64,000 nt of DNA. It comes from an uncultured Asticcacaulis sp. (GTDB lineage Bacteria > Pseudomonadota > Alphaproteobacteria > Caulobacterales > Caulobacteraceae). Shown piece after piece: positions 62,499-64,000 of the stretch. The translations under genes were made by a program, and so were the position numbers. The notes under the pieces are model-generated. The model was not told where the DNA came from and did not search any database. It worked only from the letters and a program-made list of their open reading frames with translations. The stretch lies in NCBI GenBank assembly GCA_936940865.1, contig CAKZJB010000082.1:1-64000 (forward strand), given 5' to 3'. Each line of letters begins with the position of its first letter. Position 1 is the stretch's first letter.

Positions 62499-63497
62499 TC
62501 AGCTCTTGCGCTCAATCTTGGTGGCCTTCTTGCACTGCTCGGCGGACATGGACTTGACCATGGCCATCTTCATGCCGTCGTCGGTGCAGGTGGTGGAGCC
62601 GTCGGCGCACTTGTTGAGAACGCGATGGAAAAGGTTGGGGTCGACGCTGCCGTAGAAGCTTGCCGGAACGTCCTGGCTGCGCTTGGCAAGGGCGGCGTAG
62701 CCCGCCGTGTCGAGACTTTTCGTGGAGGTCTTCGCCTTGGCGATCCAGGCGTCGAAACCGGCCTGGTCCATGGCGCGCGCCGTGAACTTCATGCCGGCAA
62801 AGCCTTCGCCCGAATAGTTGGTCGACATGCCTTCGTAATCGCCGGCCGCATCGGCGCGCAGGTTCAGCTGCGTCTCCATGCCGGTCATGGTGTAGATCTG
62901 GCTGCCCAGTTGCGGCACGAAGAAGGCGTTCATCACCGTGGCGGACGTCAGGCGGAAATGGACCGGCGTACCTACCGGCAGGGCCAGTTCGTTGACCGAG
63001 GCTACGCCATAGTCTGGATAGATAAAGAGCCATTTCCAGTCGAGCGAGACGACTTCCACCTCGACCGGCTTTACATTGGGCGTGGTGGCCGCCACCGCCT
63101 TACGCGGGTCCAGCGTGTGCGTCGACACCCAGGTCACGGCGCCGAGCGCCAGGATGATCAAGCAGGGCACGGCCCAAACGACGGCTTCGATGCGGTTGGA
63201 ATGCTCGAAATCGGGCGCATAGGTCGCGCGGGTGTTCGAGGCGCGATACTTCCAGGCGAAGGCGACCGTCATCACGATAACGGGAATGACCGGGATCAGC
63301 ATCAGCGCGACAGCGAGCAGAATCAGGTCTTTTTCACCGGCTCCGACAGGCCCCTTGGGGTCCATCACAGCCATTTTACATCCGGACAAAACAAGCCCGG
63401 CGGCAGCCATCAGGCCTGCCATGGCGGCGGGCCTTATTGTGCGCCGCAGCATTTTCGACGCGGAGACAATCCCCGCAAAATGAATCGTGGAGGTCAT
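62499..63497 (-). CDS. cyoA: Cytochrome bo3 ubiquinol oxidase subunit II
   Basis: A 332-aa lipoprotein subunit. The leader [19 protein letters not shown] has a lipobox Cys. Two TM helices follow (about 55-125), then a periplasmic cupredoxin domain ([27 protein letters not shown], ... [12 protein letters not shown]). The CuA ligands (CSELCGxxH type) are absent, which marks a quinol rather than a cytochrome c oxidase. Start at 63497 is backed by GGAAGAC; a start at 63452 is possible. First gene of cyoABCD. Confidence 0.94.
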   Translation of the reverse strand: MTSTIHFAGIVSASKMLRRTIRPAAMAGLMAAAGLVLSGCKMAVMDPKGPVGAGEKDLILLAVALMLIPVIPVIVMTVAFAWKYRASNTRATYAPDFEHSNRIEAVVWAVPCLIILALGAVTWVSTHTLDPRKAVAATTPNVKPVEVEVVSLDWKWLFIYPDYGVASVNELALPVGTPVHFRLTSATVMNAFFVPQLGSQIYTMTGMETQLNLRADAAGDYEGMSTNYSGEGFAGMKFTARAMDQAGFDAWIAKAKTSTKSLDTAGYAALAKRSQDVPASFYGSVDPNLFHRVLNKCADGSTTCTDDGMKMAMVKSMSAEQCKKATKIERKS

Positions 63498-63859
63498 GTC
63501 TTCCGAATTACTTATCTGATGACGCACTATTGGAAACCCAGAGTACACAAAGAAGTTAACGCGCTCCGCCCTGCCGGGACGCCTATATTTTTCGTGTCGT
63601 AAACAGGATTTTTGTCGCACCCGCAAGCGGCAGAATGTCGCACTGCCGCATTATTTTTTCGCACCTGCGTAGAAAAACGCGGTTATCACGCACCGTTCAC
63701 GGCGAGGAACGCCTTGAAAGAACGTTGTTTTTTGACATAACGGAACGATATTTTACGCAAAAAGGTGTTGAATCCTCAGAATTTCGATGTAACCATCGGG
63801 CAAATTGACGCACCTGTTAAAAATTGCGTCGCATCAATGCTGCAGAGTTGGGAGGCTCC
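63498..63859. other. Divergent promoter region between cyoA and the gene at 63860
   Basis: About 360 bases. The cyoA-proximal half contains two TGTCGCAC direct repeats (63613-63620 and 63636-63643) and a RegA/PrrA-like box. The other half is AT-rich (TTGACATAACGGAACGATATTTTACGC region), which may hold a plus-strand promoter. No gene of credible length. Confidence 0.55.
63627..63641. promoter_or_regulatory. RegA/PrrA-type box GCGGC-N5-GTCGC
   Basis: Matches the redox-regulator consensus GCGNC-N5-GNCGC of alphaproteobacterial RegA/PrrA/ActR. It lies 130 nt upstream of cyoA. Quinol oxidase operons are known targets of this family. Degenerate and short, so a chance match is possible. Confidence 0.38.
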
Positions 63860-64000
63860 ATGCCCGTGATCGAGATGAAACCCCGCGTCTATCAATTCGG
63901 ACCGATCGTGAAGACCCTGGTAACCCTGGCTGCGTTCGCCCTGGTCATTATCGGCGTCGCCGGCGTGATGCAGGCCTATACCCACCTGCACGGCGTCGCC
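63860..64000 (+). CDS. Partial CDS, N-terminus of a membrane protein (cut by window end)
   Basis: The ATG at 63860 follows GGGAGGCTCC. The 47 visible codons begin MPVIEMKPRVYQFGPIVKTL and enter a hydrophobic segment (TLVTLAAFALVIIGVAGVMQAY). The frame remains open to the last base. It may be a sensor or transporter, but too little is visible to say. Confidence 0.55.
   Translation, partial: MPVIEMKPRVYQFGPIVKTLVTLAAFALVIIGVAGVMQAYTHLHGVA

Noticed and set aside
60986-62557. 523-codon plus-strand ORF
   Set aside because: Antisense to cyoB; His/Asp/Glu repeats come from reverse-reading membrane codons.
1-64000. CRISPR arrays, tRNA, rRNA, insertion sequences
   Set aside because: No evenly spaced direct repeats, no cloverleaf or rRNA-like segments, and no transposase ORF were recognised in the window.

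Overview
The window looks like chromosomal DNA of an alphaproteobacterium of the order Caulobacterales. My best guess at genus is Asticcacaulis or a close relative, which is an inference. The grounds are high-GC coding bias, two large TonB-dependent receptors, secreted glycoside hydrolases with Tat or Sec leaders, a short flagellin, a class II DAHP synthase, a cyo quinol oxidase operon and many ATGA or TGATG stop/start overlaps. No rRNA, tRNA or CRISPR was seen. The window ends inside a gene on the plus strand.

Layout. 0-7 kb: housekeeping genes (class II DAHP synthase; glmU-rpiA-gor-O-antigen-ligase-like operon; gph). 7-11 kb: a 165-bp inverted repeat, a TonB receptor and a Tat-exported glycerophosphodiesterase. 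11-22.6 kb: the most unusual part. It holds a binding-protein-less ABC transporter (fused double permease plus an ATPase with a C-terminal extension) followed by an OprB-like porin, a DHDPS-family gene with a 95-aa partner, corA with a phytase-like esterase gene, mgtC, and a FixL/FixJ-like two-component pair. The ABC operon and mgtC share a near-identical promoter module (TATAC-N4-GTATA dyad, CTTGAC, 15 nt, CCTCTAAGG) and both have untranslated leaders. I propose one regulon for cation or envelope homeostasis. 22.8-24.5 kb: a lower-GC three-gene cassette with a lysozyme-like protein between two exported proteins. 24.8-33.8 kb: citramalate synthase, small exported proteins, flagellin, a short HAMP receptor, an orphan phage terminase pair, a TPR protein and a HAD protein.

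33.9-44.7 kb: SDR-GH130 operon, CPBP protease, a DUF2089 regulator preceded by a 37-bp palindrome, a REP-like doublet, DJ-1/PfpI, an alpha/beta hydrolase, a LytTR regulator, two acyl/acetyltransferases, a LacI regulator with a likely operator, and a quinone reductase overlapping mobA. 45.2-51 kb: the known four-gene DNA-repair island (ATP-dependent ligase, beta-CASP exonuclease, Lhr-Core helicase, MPE/PdeM endonuclease), arranged as two divergent pairs. 51-59 kb: carbohydrate and nucleic-acid scavenging (GH27, GH43, S1/P1 nuclease, Oar-like TonB receptor). 59.4-63.5 kb: cyoABCD, with a possible RegA/PrrA-type box upstream. The window closes with the start of an unidentified membrane protein.

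Many start codons in the supplied ORF track were moved inward, where a Shine-Dalgarno sequence, an overlap with the upstream stop codon or a signal peptide decided the matter. Large antisense ORFs are shadows and were omitted.
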